A DNA stretch of 64,000 nucleotides, from NCBI GenBank assembly GCA_028282705.1, contig JANQHI010000053.1, positions 83,030 to 147,029 of the forward strand, written 5' to 3'. The DNA comes from Prolixibacteraceae bacterium (GTDB lineage Bacteria > Bacteroidota > Bacteroidia > Bacteroidales > Prolixibacteraceae). Below the pieces are notes generated by a model. It worked only from the letters and a program-made list of their open reading frames with translations. It made no database searches and was not told where the DNA came from. Position 1 is the first letter of the stretch; every line of letters begins with the position of its first letter. A program made the position numbers and the translations under genes. Below, piece after piece: positions 8,878-17,754 of this stretch.

Positions 8878-9280
8878 AATTATCCTTTCTTTTTCATACG
8901 TTTAAAATTTTTGTTTTTTGTTAAAATGAAAACAAAAATTTTCGCACTTATGTAACCGCTTCACTTTCACAAAAATTTTAATCATCCACAGTTGGTATAT
9001 TTTAGTATGCTGAAAATTTATGCTCATTTCATAAAGATAAAAATTAGGAAATGAACATACCTTTAAACTATTAAAAATTTAAAAGGATAATATTAACATA
9101 TCTTTATTTCCAGAACCTCAATATTAAGAGGCTGTTTTAAATTTGACTATGTTAACACAAGTTTATTGTATTAGGTTTTACACCTTTACTGCCTAGTTGG
9201 CAGGCTAGCTTTATGGAGGTGTAAAATTCCTGGATAAAAACATTTACTTTATTGTATTGTTGGAATCAAAAAAAGATTTA
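8878..9280. other. Intergenic region between divergent glgB and the PLP enzyme
   Basis: This AT-rich stretch must hold the promoters of glgB (leftward) and of the PLP enzyme (rightward). I could not identify a convincing -33/-7 pair in either direction. Its one clear structure is the hairpin at 9176-9226. The string GAGGCTGTTTTAAATTT near 9129 resembles a MITE end, but no partner end is visible. Confidence 0.5.
9176..9226 (+). promoter_or_regulatory. Leader hairpin upstream of the Cys/Met PLP enzyme
   Basis: TTTTACACCT at 9176-9185 is the exact reverse complement of AGGTGTAAAA at 9217-9226, giving 10-bp arms. The 31-nt loop contains a second small inverted repeat (GCCT…AGGC, 9191-9205). The structure ends 54 nt before the likely ATG. 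It could be an attenuator, a protein-binding site or a mobile repeat. It does not match a SAM riboswitch consensus known to me. Confidence 0.45.
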
Positions 9281-10513
9281 ATGAGCAAGAAAGGATTCAC
9301 CACAAAATCACTCCATTCAGGATTTGCCAAACAAGACCCCCATAAAGCACTTCAGTTCCCAATGTATGGGACTGTAGCTTATGAATTTGACAATGCAGAG
9401 CAAATTTCAGCTAATTTTAAAGGGGAATACCAGGCACATGTTTATTCACGTACATCAAATCCCACTGTTGAGCATTTTGAATTGAAGCTGAAAGAGTTGA
9501 CCCAAAGTTTTGGTGTGCTGGCAGTTTCTTCAGGGATGGCTGCAATCTCCAATACCCTGCTGTCCATTTTAAAAAGTAGGGATAATATTATTGCAGGCAG
9601 GCACTTGTTTGGGCACACCTATGCTTTATTAAAACAAACCCTTCCTGAGTTTGGAGTTGAAACAAAATTTTCTGGCTTATCTGATAAAGCAGAAATTGAA
9701 AACCTGGTTGATGAAAAAACAAGAGCTATCTTTTTTGAAACAGTAACCAACCCACAACTGGAAATAGCTGATATTTCCATACTTTCAGAAATCTGTAAGA
9801 AGCATAACCTGCTGTTAATTGCTGATTCCACCATGACACCTCCCAATGTATTCAGGGCTAACCAATTTAGGGTAGATGTGGAAGTGGTTTCAACCACCAA
9901 GTATATCTCAGGGGGGGCAACCACTTTTGGTGGAGCAATCATTGACCATGGATCATATGACTGGAGCCTAAACCCTAACTGTTCAACCTATGTACAGAAA
10001 TTTGGGGAAAATGCTTTTATTGCTAAGTTAAGGAAGAATATTTACAGGCATACTGGAGGAACTATGACTGCCCAAACAGCATTGTTGCAATCCCAGGGGT
10101 TGGACATACTGGAGTTGCGTGTTGAAAAATGTTACCAGAATTGCATGGAGCTATGTAAATTCCTTGAGTCACATCCAAAAATAAAAAATGTTGGTTACCC
10201 TGGGCTGGCAACCTCAAGCCAATATGGCCTGGCAAAAAAATATTTTAATGGGATACCAGGAACTATCCTCACATTTGACCTTGAAAGCCAGGAAGAATGT
10301 TTTGCTTTTATGAATTCATTACAGATAATTAAAAGGGCTACTAACCTAAATGACAATAAAAGCCTCATCATCCATCCATATTCTACCATTTATGTTGAAT
10401 TTCCAGAACAAGAGAGGAAAGCCATGAAAATACATGAAACCATGTTACGCCTATCTGTTGGGATTGAAAATGTGGAGGATTTGATTGGGGATATTAGAAG
10501 CTCACTGAGTTAA
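9281..10513 (+). CDS. Cys/Met-metabolism PLP-dependent enzyme (O-acetylhomoserine sulfhydrylase / cystathionine gamma-synthase family)
   Basis: This fold-type I PLP enzyme of about 410 residues does gamma-replacement or gamma-elimination on sulfur amino acids or their precursors. Typical motifs are TKSLHSGF…DPHKALQFP and VYSRTSNPTVEHFE. AVSSGMAAIS is the cofactor phosphate site, ADSTMTPPN holds the Asp that binds the pyridine nitrogen, and VVSTTKYISGGA holds the Schiff-base Lys. I chose the ATG at 9281 over a TTG at 9257, because the family signature starts immediately after it. It could be O-acetylhomoserine sulfhydrylase, cystathionine gamma-synthase or methionine gamma-lyase; no nearby met gene settles this. 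It stands alone, with a hairpin in its leader and a 431-bp non-coding stretch after it. Confidence 0.88.
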   Translation: MSKKGFTTKSLHSGFAKQDPHKALQFPMYGTVAYEFDNAEQISANFKGEYQAHVYSRTSNPTVEHFELKLKELTQSFGVLAVSSGMAAISNTLLSILKSRDNIIAGRHLFGHTYALLKQTLPEFGVETKFSGLSDKAEIENLVDEKTRAIFFETVTNPQLEIADISILSEICKKHNLLLIADSTMTPPNVFRANQFRVDVEVVSTTKYISGGATTFGGAIIDHGSYDWSLNPNCSTYVQKFGENAFIAKLRKNIYRHTGGTMTAQTALLQSQGLDILELRVEKCYQNCMELCKFLESHPKIKNVGYPGLATSSQYGLAKKYFNGIPGTILTFDLESQEECFAFMNSLQIIKRATNLNDNKSLIIHPYSTIYVEFPEQERKAMKIHETMLRLSVGIENVEDLIGDIRSSLS

Positions 10514-10944
10514 TATTTAACTCTTATAGGGCTGATCTATTTTCTGCTTAACCAGCTGCCATAAATATATTTATGGGAAAAAAACTCCTGAAACCATCAT
10601 ATCTATAATTTTCTGATCTGCCCTGGAATGGAATGGCAATTTATTTATAAAAAGGGCTAAACTATTCTAGTTAAGTACCAGAGGTACTGTATCTGATATG
10701 TTGGATTAGTTTAATTTATTTAACGCCTAACATGGCAAAACTATAATAAATTTTAACTTAACTTCTTCACACTTAACCAACAGAAAATGGGAGAAGCCTC
10801 TACTTTTTAAATTCCTTTTGCCCTCTATGAAAAATAACCCTTATTTAAATATTTCTTTGTATTTTCATTTCTGGAAAAAGTAGGGCTGCCCATTACAGGC
10901 ATCAACTGTAAATCAACAATTTATTATCATATATCTAATGTTAA
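10514..10944. other. 431-bp intergenic region, no gene recognised
   Basis: The sequence is AT-rich with stop codons in all frames. It has a short palindrome (ATAAATATATTTAT near 10563) and a 6-bp hairpin AGTACC-AGA-GGTACT near 10675. The promoter of the PNGase-fucosidase unit should lie in its right part, but no clear TAnnTTTG box is visible. Confidence 0.5.
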
Positions 10945-12873
10945 ATGAGATTCATTTATTTAATTATCAGCAGTTTTTTTGTTTTGGCAGCATGCAAAAC
11001 AAAAAACAAAGGATTATCAACTACAACAATTACCACCCACAACCATGAAACCATAATATGCAACCCTGCAAAAGGAAGTAACAGTTTCAAAGCATGGGGT
11101 AAATTTCCAGGAAAAGATAAACAAGTAAGGAGGGTTTTTATGGATGTGCTGCTTGGGCATCCTGACTCCATTAAAATTGCCCATTGGGATTACCTGGACC
11201 ACATTTTCATCAGAAGGGCAGGTGGCTTTAATGGTAAATCACTGGATTTGGAACTGGGTAGGATGATTACCCCTTATGGAAGCAATTTCCAAAAAGGATG
11301 GGAATGGAAGTGGCGCATTGATGTAACAGATTTTGCAGTATTGCTTCGCGACAGTATTGAAATAGAATACATACACACTGGCTATGAAAGCCCTGAAGTG
11401 GGTTGGGACCTTTCCATAAGTTTTGAATTTATTTTTGGGCAACCAGTGGCTGAATTTGTAGGTTACCAGCAATTATATAGTGGTTCTTATAGTTATGGGA
11501 ACCCTGATAAGCCTATTAAAGAGTCACTTGCTCCTGTTGAAATTGAAATGGACAACATGGCTGATTTTGGGCGCATCAGGATTCAGCATACTGGCCATGG
11601 GATGGATATCCCAAAAGGTTGCAGTGAGTTTTGTAGCCGTTGGCGCGAGATACTGGTTGATGGGAAGGTAATTAACAGGCGTGATATGTGGAAAGAATGT
11701 GCTAATAATAACCTCTACCCCCAAGGAGGGACATGGATATTTGATAGGGCTGATTGGTGCCCTGGAGACCTTCAAAAACCAGATTTGATTGATTTTCCCG
11801 TAAAAAATAAAAGCCATGTCATTGATTTTGAAATGGAACCATACACTGCCACAGATAATATTCAGGCTAATGAAAGTATCAATGCCATTATCTTTCAATA
11901 CAAATCGCCTGAAAACCATTATGATGTATCCCTAGAAGAGATTATTGTGCCTAGTGGTAAGCCAGAGCTCAACAGGCTTAACCCTTCTTGCTTTAACCCT
12001 TCCATTTCAATCCGCAACCTGGGCAGTGAGACACTACATTCTTTGACCATTTATTATGGCACTGAGGGTTTTGACACAAAAGTATTTAACTGGGAAGGAG
12101 AATTGGGTTTTTACCAGGAAGAGGTGATTGTTTTGCCTGGCTCCATTGATTTTGCATTTGGGGAAAATACATTTTTCGTGGAATTGAGTGGCCCAAATGG
12201 AGAAGATGACCAATGGGAAAGGGATAACTCAATGCACAGTAATTTTACCTCTCCAAAAGAATTGCCTGAAAAAGTTGTCCTTACCTATAAATCAAATAAC
12301 CAACCTGGAGATAATACCATACGAGTATTTAATGAACAAAAGGAGGTTGTTTTTAGCCAGGCTGCTGAAACAACTTTACCAAATACAAAATACATTGACA
12401 CTTTATTTTTACCTGAAGGAAAATATAGGATGACATTGCAGGATACTGCACATAATGGGTTGGAGTTTTGGTTTATGCCACAACATGGGCTTGGGTATTT
12501 ATATTTATCTGACCTTGAAGGCAATATTTTACACAAGTTTGAAAGTGACTGTGGTGTGGGCGAGCAGTTTGATTTTACTACAAGCCTAAACCCACAGGTT
12601 GATACAACTGTTGAGCAAAGCTTCTACATATTGCATCCCAGGAGGATAAACAAAGAAACCAAATTGATGGTCCACCTGGATAAGCCTTCAGATGGAAAGA
12701 TCAATGTGCTGGCAGATGGTGATACAGTAAAAACAATTCCTTTCGCCCAGGAAAAAATTAAAACATTTAACATTAACCTGGAAAAGCTGAAAGATGGAAG
12801 GTATGTAATTGAGCTTCTTGTGGAAGGAGAAAGCAAACTAAAACAGAGAATTTCAAAATCAACCAGGAGATAA
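10945..12873 (+). CDS. PNGase F-family lipoprotein (peptide-N-glycosidase, predicted)
   Basis: Peptide-N-glycosidase F enzymes cut whole N-glycans from asparagine of glycoproteins. This 642-residue protein has a lipoprotein signal with lipobox LAAC (Cys17), so it is anchored at the cell envelope. Residues ~45-300 match the two PNGase F jelly-roll domains: IAHWDYLDHIFIRR, RMITPYG, RIDVTDFAVLL, HTGHGMDIPKGCSEFC and FDRADWCPGD. Asp82 (in HWDY) and Glu228 (in GCSEFC) correspond to the catalytic Asp60 and Glu206 of the Elizabethkingia enzyme. Cysteines 226/230 and 252/272 match its disulfides. The Asp60-flanking cysteine pair is absent, and the residue matching Glu118 seems to be replaced. About 340 extra C-terminal residues look like beta-sandwich domains. 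A fucosidase gene follows 5 bp later, supporting a glycoprotein-degrading role. Confidence 0.85.
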   Translation: MRFIYLIISSFFVLAACKTKNKGLSTTTITTHNHETIICNPAKGSNSFKAWGKFPGKDKQVRRVFMDVLLGHPDSIKIAHWDYLDHIFIRRAGGFNGKSLDLELGRMITPYGSNFQKGWEWKWRIDVTDFAVLLRDSIEIEYIHTGYESPEVGWDLSISFEFIFGQPVAEFVGYQQLYSGSYSYGNPDKPIKESLAPVEIEMDNMADFGRIRIQHTGHGMDIPKGCSEFCSRWREILVDGKVINRRDMWKECANNNLYPQGGTWIFDRADWCPGDLQKPDLIDFPVKNKSHVIDFEMEPYTATDNIQANESINAIIFQYKSPENHYDVSLEEIIVPSGKPELNRLNPSCFNPSISIRNLGSETLHSLTIYYGTEGFDTKVFNWEGELGFYQEEVIVLPGSIDFAFGENTFFVELSGPNGEDDQWERDNSMHSNFTSPKELPEKVVLTYKSNNQPGDNTIRVFNEQKEVVFSQAAETTLPNTKYIDTLFLPEGKYRMTLQDTAHNGLEFWFMPQHGLGYLYLSDLEGNILHKFESDCGVGEQFDFTTSLNPQVDTTVEQSFYILHPRRINKETKLMVHLDKPSDGKINVLADGDTVKTIPFAQEKIKTFNINLEKLKDGRYVIELLVEGESKLKQRISKSTRR

Positions 12874-12878
12874 AAACA

Positions 12879-14240
12879 ATGATGAAAAATTTCATTCATA
12901 CAATCAGAAAATCAACCCCTTTCGTTATTCTATTCTTTTTGGGGATCACCAATTTTTCTGTAGCTCAACATACAAAAACTGTTGAGGAGAAAAAGATGAA
13001 GTGGTTTAAAGAGGCTAAACTTGGGATTTTTATCCATTGGGGGATTTATGCTGTTAATGGGATTGATGAATCATGGTCGTTTTTCAATGAATATATCTCA
13101 CATGAAGATTATATTGCCCAAAAAGAGAATTTTTCTGGATCAAAATATGCCCCAAAAGTATGGGCTGAGTTAATAAAAAAGAGTGGTGCCAGGTATTCAG
13201 TCATTACCTCTAAACACCATGATGGGTTTGCTTTATGGGATACAAAATATGGAAACCTGAATGCAGTAAAACATTCTGCTGCCCAAAAAGATGTACTTAC
13301 CCCATTTGTAAAAGCATTAAAAAAGCAAAAACTGAAAGTTGGGATATATTACTCTTTGCCTGATTGGTCGTATCCTGATTATACACATTTTACAAGAAAT
13401 AAGAGAAGATATGCCATCCTGGAAGAACCACAGAGATGGGAGAAATTTTTAACTTACTACCAGGGGCAATTAGAAGAGCTTTCAAAAAAATACAACCCTG
13501 ACCTTTACTGGTTTGATGGTGATTGGGAGCACTCAGCAGAAGAATGGCAAGCCCCAAAAGTGAGGCAAATGCTGCTAAAGAAAAACCCCAATGTTATTAT
13601 CAACTCAAGGTTAAAGGGATATGGTGATTATGCTACCCCTGAACAAGGGATGCCCATAACCAAACCCAAAGATAAATATTGGGAACTTTGCATGACAATA
13701 AATGACTCCTGGGGGTTTCAGAAAAATGACACCAATTATAAATCCATTGACCAGGTGATAGGCATTTTCACTGATGTGATCAGCAATGGAGGCAACTTGC
13801 TGCTTGATATTGGTCCTAAAGCTGATGGTAAAATCCCTGAAGAACAAGTGAAAATTTTAGAAGAGTTAGGGCAATGGACAACAAAGCATAAGGAAGCCAT
13901 TTTTGGCACATTAGCAGGTGTCCCCCATGGGCATTTTTATGGACCAACTACCCTCTCAAAAGATAAAACAATTTTATACCTTTTTGTAAAAGGAAACCCT
14001 GGAAGTGAAATTGTTTTACGTGGATTGAAGAACAAAATCAATAGGATTTATGTGGTTGGGAATGGCACAAAACTGAAACATAAAGTGGTTGGGAAAGTCT
14101 ATTGGAGTAATTATCCAGGGATAAAATACATTACAGTCCCTAACTATATACTGGATGATAAAATGACTGTTTTAGCTGTTATGCTTGATGGGAAAGTAGA
14201 CCTGTACAGGGAAGATGGGGCAGTGATTGAGAGTAACTAA
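12879..14240 (+). CDS. Alpha-L-fucosidase (GH29), secreted
   Basis: The enzyme hydrolyses terminal alpha-linked L-fucose, as found on N-glycans and mucins, with retention. The 453-residue protein has a Sec signal peptide (hydrophobic residues ~14-28, cleavage near SVAQ). Its catalytic barrel holds KLGIFIHWGIYAVN, TSKHHDGFALWD and VGIYYSLPDWSYPDY. NPDLYWFDGDW places the nucleophile at Asp213. NGGNLLLDIGPKADG ends the barrel, and a short beta domain follows. The start has two adjacent ATGs (12879 and 12882). It begins 5 bp after the PNGase F-like gene, so both are almost surely cotranscribed and act in sequence on glycoprotein glycans outside the cytoplasm. The acid/base residue is not assigned here, as it is poorly conserved in GH29. 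Confidence 0.92.
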   Translation: MMKNFIHTIRKSTPFVILFFLGITNFSVAQHTKTVEEKKMKWFKEAKLGIFIHWGIYAVNGIDESWSFFNEYISHEDYIAQKENFSGSKYAPKVWAELIKKSGARYSVITSKHHDGFALWDTKYGNLNAVKHSAAQKDVLTPFVKALKKQKLKVGIYYSLPDWSYPDYTHFTRNKRRYAILEEPQRWEKFLTYYQGQLEELSKKYNPDLYWFDGDWEHSAEEWQAPKVRQMLLKKNPNVIINSRLKGYGDYATPEQGMPITKPKDKYWELCMTINDSWGFQKNDTNYKSIDQVIGIFTDVISNGGNLLLDIGPKADGKIPEEQVKILEELGQWTTKHKEAIFGTLAGVPHGHFYGPTTLSKDKTILYLFVKGNPGSEIVLRGLKNKINRIYVVGNGTKLKHKVVGKVYWSNYPGIKYITVPNYILDDKMTVLAVMLDGKVDLYREDGAVIESN

Positions 14241-14247
14241 AATAGCC

Positions 14248-14745
14248 TTACCCCCTAAACCCTTCTTGTATCCTTCTGAGCATATCTTCAAGGCGTTTGG
14301 CTTTGGTTTCAAGTTGTTTGGGTTCATCAAGGTAGGCAATAATAAACTGGCGTGTTGAAAATGAGAGCTTCTCAAATTTTTTCTTAAGCTCAGGGTCATC
14401 ATCCAGGAACCATTGTAACCCCTCAGGTATATCTAACTTCCTGGGAGTAAGGTTCTCTTGCAAAACTACATGTACTTTGTCTCCTTCAGATTTTCCAATA
14501 GCTTTCCTTATTTCTGCCTTTACATAGATGGCATGCTGCCCCCCTCCCATGGGTAATAGGCTTCCAGTATGCCCGATGCCATCTACCCAACACTCAACCC
14601 TTACAGGGCCATTGGTGCCAAACTCTTTTTTTCCATTAAAAGGAAAAGCAGCATAAACACCCCCCCTTTCTGGTGCAAAAAGTTCTGTTTCGTATTCAAA
14701 TTTTTTTGGCTTCATATCTGTGTTATCCACCAGGTAACTTGTCAT
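14248..14745 (-). CDS. DUF1905 / YdeI-OmpD-associated (OmdA) family protein
   Basis: This small cytoplasmic protein of 165 residues has an N-terminal DUF1905 beta-barrel (FEYETELFAPERGGVYAAFP…, VRVECWVDGIGHTGSLLPMGGGQH, EGDKVHVVL). A C-terminal helical OmdA/YdeI segment follows (PEGLQWFLDDDPELKKKFEKLSFSTRQFIIAYLDEPKQLETKA…). Family members have been linked to bacteriocin protection or stress, but the biochemical role is unknown. The start ATG at 14743-14745 overlaps the upstream queG stop as ATGA, supporting both the start and cotranscription. It converges with the fucosidase gene, 7 bp away, with no terminator visible between them. Confidence 0.8.
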   Translation of the reverse strand: MTSYLVDNTDMKPKKFEYETELFAPERGGVYAAFPFNGKKEFGTNGPVRVECWVDGIGHTGSLLPMGGGQHAIYVKAEIRKAIGKSEGDKVHVVLQENLTPRKLDIPEGLQWFLDDDPELKKKFEKLSFSTRQFIIAYLDEPKQLETKAKRLEDMLRRIQEGFRG

Positions 14746-15707
14746 TTTTCTTCATCAGATGACTTGAAGTCATCTGATGAAGATAGAAATTGTAGGTTTC
14801 TTTTCAGCCCCTCAAATTTAGCCCTCTTTACTGCTGATTTCTTAAAAATTTCACTGAACAACCCCTTATCCATTTGATGCCATTCCTCAGCAGCTAGTTC
14901 CATTAGTTTTGGATAAGGGTGAAATGAAGGTTCATTGTGTGGTTTTGATTTTAAATTCCATGGGCAAACATCCTGGCATATATCACATCCAAATACCCTA
15001 TTCTCAAATTTTCCTGATAAAGAAGAATCCAGCTCACCTTTTAGTTCAATGGTTTGGTATGAAATACATTTCCTGGCATCTACCACCCTATCTTTAACAA
15101 TAGCTTTAGTTGGGCAGGCATCAATACATTTGGTACAAGTGCCACAGTGGTCACGCATTTCTGGCTTGTTGGTTTCAGGAAGTTCAAGGTCAACAATGAG
15201 TTCACCAATAAAAAAGAAGCTACCCTGCTCCACAGAAATAAGGTTGCTATTTTTCCCAACCCATCCCAAACCAGCTTTCCTTGCCCATGCCCTTTCTAAC
15301 ACAGGAGCAGAATCAACAAAAACACGCCCATTACAAGGTGAAATTTCCTGCTGGATAAATTCCAACAACTGCTTTAGCTTGGCTTTCATTACAAAATGGT
15401 AATCTACACCATAAGCATATTTTGATAACACAGGAGCATTTGGGTCAGTTTGAGTTTTATTTGGGTAGTAATTTTGAAGCACCACAATAATGGATTTGGC
15501 ATTTTCAACCAACAATCCAGGCTTAAGCCTTAAATCCATATTTCTTGCCATATACCCCATTTCACCATGGAAACTTTTATTGATCCAGCTTGAGAAATGT
15601 TGCTCATCTTCTGAAAGAAGCCCAGCTTTGACAATACCACAATCCAGGAATCCCAGTTGGGTAGCTTTACTTTTTATAAAATCTGGTATATCCAATATAT
15701 TAGGCAA
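14742..15707 (-). CDS. queG: Epoxyqueuosine reductase
   Basis: The enzyme performs the last step of queuosine tRNA modification, reducing epoxyqueuosine to queuosine with cobalamin and two [4Fe-4S] clusters. The 321-residue protein has VDSAPVLERAWARKAGLGWVGKN (conserved Asp132). It has ferredoxin-type Cys188/191/194/198, then Cys214 and CDICQDVCPW with Cys241/244/248. The last ~15 residues (SSSDDFKSSDEEK) are encoded by a perfect palindromic repeat (14749-14783). The native C-terminus was therefore probably altered by insertion of that repeat, seemingly without harm because the tail is dispensable. The stop overlaps the start of the YdeI-like gene. Confidence 0.93.
   Translation of the reverse strand: MPNILDIPDFIKSKATQLGFLDCGIVKAGLLSEDEQHFSSWINKSFHGEMGYMARNMDLRLKPGLLVENAKSIIVVLQNYYPNKTQTDPNAPVLSKYAYGVDYHFVMKAKLKQLLEFIQQEISPCNGRVFVDSAPVLERAWARKAGLGWVGKNSNLISVEQGSFFFIGELIVDLELPETNKPEMRDHCGTCTKCIDACPTKAIVKDRVVDARKCISYQTIELKGELDSSLSGKFENRVFGCDICQDVCPWNLKSKPHNEPSFHPYPKLMELAAEEWHQMDKGLFSEIFKKSAVKRAKFEGLKRNLQFLSSSDDFKSSDEEK
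14749..14783. repeat. Palindromic repeat, copy 1 (inside the 3' end of queG)
   Basis: Arms of 17 bp (14749-14765 and 14767-14783) pair perfectly around a single G. The core is ATGACTTGAAGTCAT. It shares its core and outer TTCATCA…TGATGAA with the copy at 17755-17791, and its core with the longer copy at 19926-19970. Confidence 0.85.
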
Positions 15708-15748
15708 TGAAAGATTTTCAGCCTAAGTTATAAAATTGATATTAATCT

Positions 15749-16054
15749 TTAAAAAAATCCTAGTTCAAGGCGTGCTTCTTCACTCATCATTGATTTATCC
15801 CATGGAGGTTCAAAGGTTAATTCAACATTAGCACCTTTAACCCCTTCAGTAGATAATGCAGCTTGCTGGGTATCTTCAACCAACATATCAGCCACAGGGC
15901 AACCTGGAGCAGTTAGGGTCATGATTATATTTGCCTGCCCTTCTTCATCCACATCAACATTATATATTAAACCCAGGTCATATATATTTACTGGAATTTC
16001 CGGGTCATACACTTCTTTTAAGTTTTCAATTATCAGGTCAATCCTCTTATCCAT
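15749..16054 (-). CDS. sufT: SufT / MIP18-family (DUF59) Fe-S assembly protein
   Basis: This is a protein of about 101 residues of the DUF59 family, which helps deliver Fe-S clusters to target proteins. Motifs are VYDPEIPVNIYDLGLIY, TLTAPGCPVAD with the conserved cysteine, and the C-terminal ELTFEPPWD…MSEEARLELGF. I place the start at ATG 16054 rather than further upstream, because a clear AAAGGAGGAAG Shine-Dalgarno lies 8 nt before it and the family begins here (MDKRIDLIIENLKEV). Such a strong site is unusual in this phylum. The start overlaps the end of sufE by 8 bp, so the two genes form one unit. Confidence 0.9.
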   Translation of the reverse strand: MDKRIDLIIENLKEVYDPEIPVNIYDLGLIYNVDVDEEGQANIIMTLTAPGCPVADMLVEDTQQAALSTEGVKGANVELTFEPPWDKSMMSEEARLELGFF

Positions 16055-16496
16055 CCTGGCTTCCTCCTTTCTCTGAAATCCTGTTATATGCAACAGCATA
16101 CATGCGAATTTGTTTTACCATTGCCAGCAGCCCGTTTGAGCGCGTGGGAGACAAATGTTGCTTCAACCCAAGTTCATCAATAAAATGCAGCTCTGTCTCT
16201 AACAATTCAGCAGGAGTACGCCCGGAAACTACCCTTAATAAAAGTGCTACCAACCCTTTTACAATCACAGCATCACTTTCCCCTTTAAAATAGATTTTCC
16301 CATTTTTGAATTTTGTTGCTAACCAAACTCGTGACTGACACCCTTTTATAATATTCTGCTCTGTTTTTAGGGCAGGATCCAATTCTTCCAGGTCATTACC
16401 CAATTCAATCAGGTAACCGTATTTATCCATCCAATCCTCATAAATGGCAAACTCTTCCAGTATCTCCTGTTGGACTTGTTCAATTGTCATATTCAC
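16047..16496 (-). CDS. sufE: Sulfur acceptor protein SufE
   Basis: SufE takes persulfide sulfur from the cysteine desulfurase SufS and passes it to the SufBCD scaffold. The 149-residue protein has the active-site motif IIKGCQSRVWL with Cys53, close to Cys51 of the E. coli protein. It also has the SGRTPAELLE and GLKQHLSPTRSNGLLAM blocks. A possible start two codons further in (M3) cannot be excluded. It is separated from sufS by two unrelated plus-strand genes but has the same strand as the rest of the suf genes. Confidence 0.94.
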   Translation of the reverse strand: MNMTIEQVQQEILEEFAIYEDWMDKYGYLIELGNDLEELDPALKTEQNIIKGCQSRVWLATKFKNGKIYFKGESDAVIVKGLVALLLRVVSGRTPAELLETELHFIDELGLKQHLSPTRSNGLLAMVKQIRMYAVAYNRISEKGGSQDG

Positions 16497-16711
16497 ATAT
16501 TTAAGGACACAAATGTCGTAATTTTTTGGGTTTCAACAATGACAAATTTAATGCCTCTTGTTTTTTACCTATTGGTTGTCAATCTAATCCTCCTGGTTCC
16601 TTTTCATTTAAAGCTTGATTTTCAACTAAAACCTATATCAATAAACAATTTTTAAATGGATGTTGTTAGAAAAAAGAATTAAATATCTTTTACTATTAAA
16701 CAAAAACAATT

Positions 16712-17752
16712 ATGAAAAAATTACTATTCCTTATTGCCATTATGTTGGCAGTGGGCATTGCATCAGCCCAAACAGTAGGAACTGTTGAATTTAAAGATGC
16801 AGGTTATGGGCAAAAGAAATTTAAGAAAGCAGCCAAAAGGGTATATATTGCCCAGTTCAGGGTTGTATACCAATTGATGATTGACTGGAGTGAAACTGCC
16901 AAAGGAGGCAGGACCCTTGGAGGAGGGGTAAGGGGAAATGCCACTTCAAGGCTTGCCATAGCTGTGCAAGGGGTTGAAGAAGATGACCTACAGGAAATGA
17001 CTGATAAACTTTACAATGATTATGTAGCCAAATTGCAGGCAGGGGGTTATGAAGTAATTACTGCTGATGAGGCCGGGAAAATAGATTTTTATTCAGAATT
17101 TGAACGAAAATCAGGGGGTAAGCTTAGCCAGGCCCAGTTCCCAGGTTATATAATGAGTGTGCCTGCTGGTTATGAGTATTTTGTAAAAAGGACAGATAAA
17201 AAAGGGCGTGAACGGAAAACTTTCCTGGATGACTCCCCAAAAATTTCAGTTGGGCTGGATGGAGCTGTTGTGGCTAAAGTGAATTATGTAGTGCAATTTG
17301 TAAAAGAAGCTGAATCAGCAGGTAGCAAAATGTTAGGCAAAACACTGGGAGGTATTGCCAAGGTAGTAGCTGAAACTGACTACAGGCTTGATAAAAATGG
17401 TGTAGCAGGAGGGACAACATTTAATGTGGATGTAGCATCTACATCAGCATCTTACTGTTATGCCACCCGAAAAATAGCTGCTGATGCACAAGCAACCTAC
17501 AGGCTAAAAAAGACTGTGCCTATTGATGGGGTTTTTGAAAAGAAAAAATACAAAGCTGTTGAAACTGCCCAATCTGACATATGGGGTACTGATTATGGTG
17601 CCATAAGGGTATTTTCTGCTGATAATACTTTTTATGAAAATCTTCAGGCTATCCCTGTTGAAAAGGAAAAATTTAAGAATGGGTTCCTTGATGCTGCAAC
17701 CAAGTTTATGGATGCAACTGTAAAGGATTTTCTATCATATACCAGCAATTAA
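16712..17752 (+). CDS. Secreted protein of unknown function
   Basis: I do not recognise this 346-residue protein. It has a clean Sec signal peptide (MKKLLFLIAIMLAVGIASAQ, cleavage after SAQ or SA). The mature part is mixed alpha/beta, with lysine-rich stretches, a glycine-rich GGRTLGGGVRGN loop near residue 70, and no transmembrane segment. Sequence such as ISVGLDGAVVAKVNYVVQFV suggests beta strands, but I assign no fold. It lies alone between sufE (divergent) and rubrerythrin, and is followed by a palindromic repeat and an intrinsic terminator. That means it is transcribed as a single gene. Base composition resembles the CpG-poor surroundings, so recent import is unlikely. Confidence 0.8.
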   Translation: MKKLLFLIAIMLAVGIASAQTVGTVEFKDAGYGQKKFKKAAKRVYIAQFRVVYQLMIDWSETAKGGRTLGGGVRGNATSRLAIAVQGVEEDDLQEMTDKLYNDYVAKLQAGGYEVITADEAGKIDFYSEFERKSGGKLSQAQFPGYIMSVPAGYEYFVKRTDKKGRERKTFLDDSPKISVGLDGAVVAKVNYVVQFVKEAESAGSKMLGKTLGGIAKVVAETDYRLDKNGVAGGTTFNVDVASTSASYCYATRKIAADAQATYRLKKTVPIDGVFEKKKYKAVETAQSDIWGTDYGAIRVFSADNTFYENLQAIPVEKEKFKNGFLDAATKFMDATVKDFLSYTSN

Positions 17753-17754
17753 AC

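Noticed and set aside
9129..9145. MITE end upstream of the PLP enzyme
   Set aside because: The GAGGCTGTTTTAAATTT string resembles the end at 5636, but no second end could be found within the gap.
9176..9226. SAM riboswitch
   Set aside because: The leader lacks the conserved core and multi-stem junction of SAM-I or the compact core of SAM-II; only a simple stem is present.
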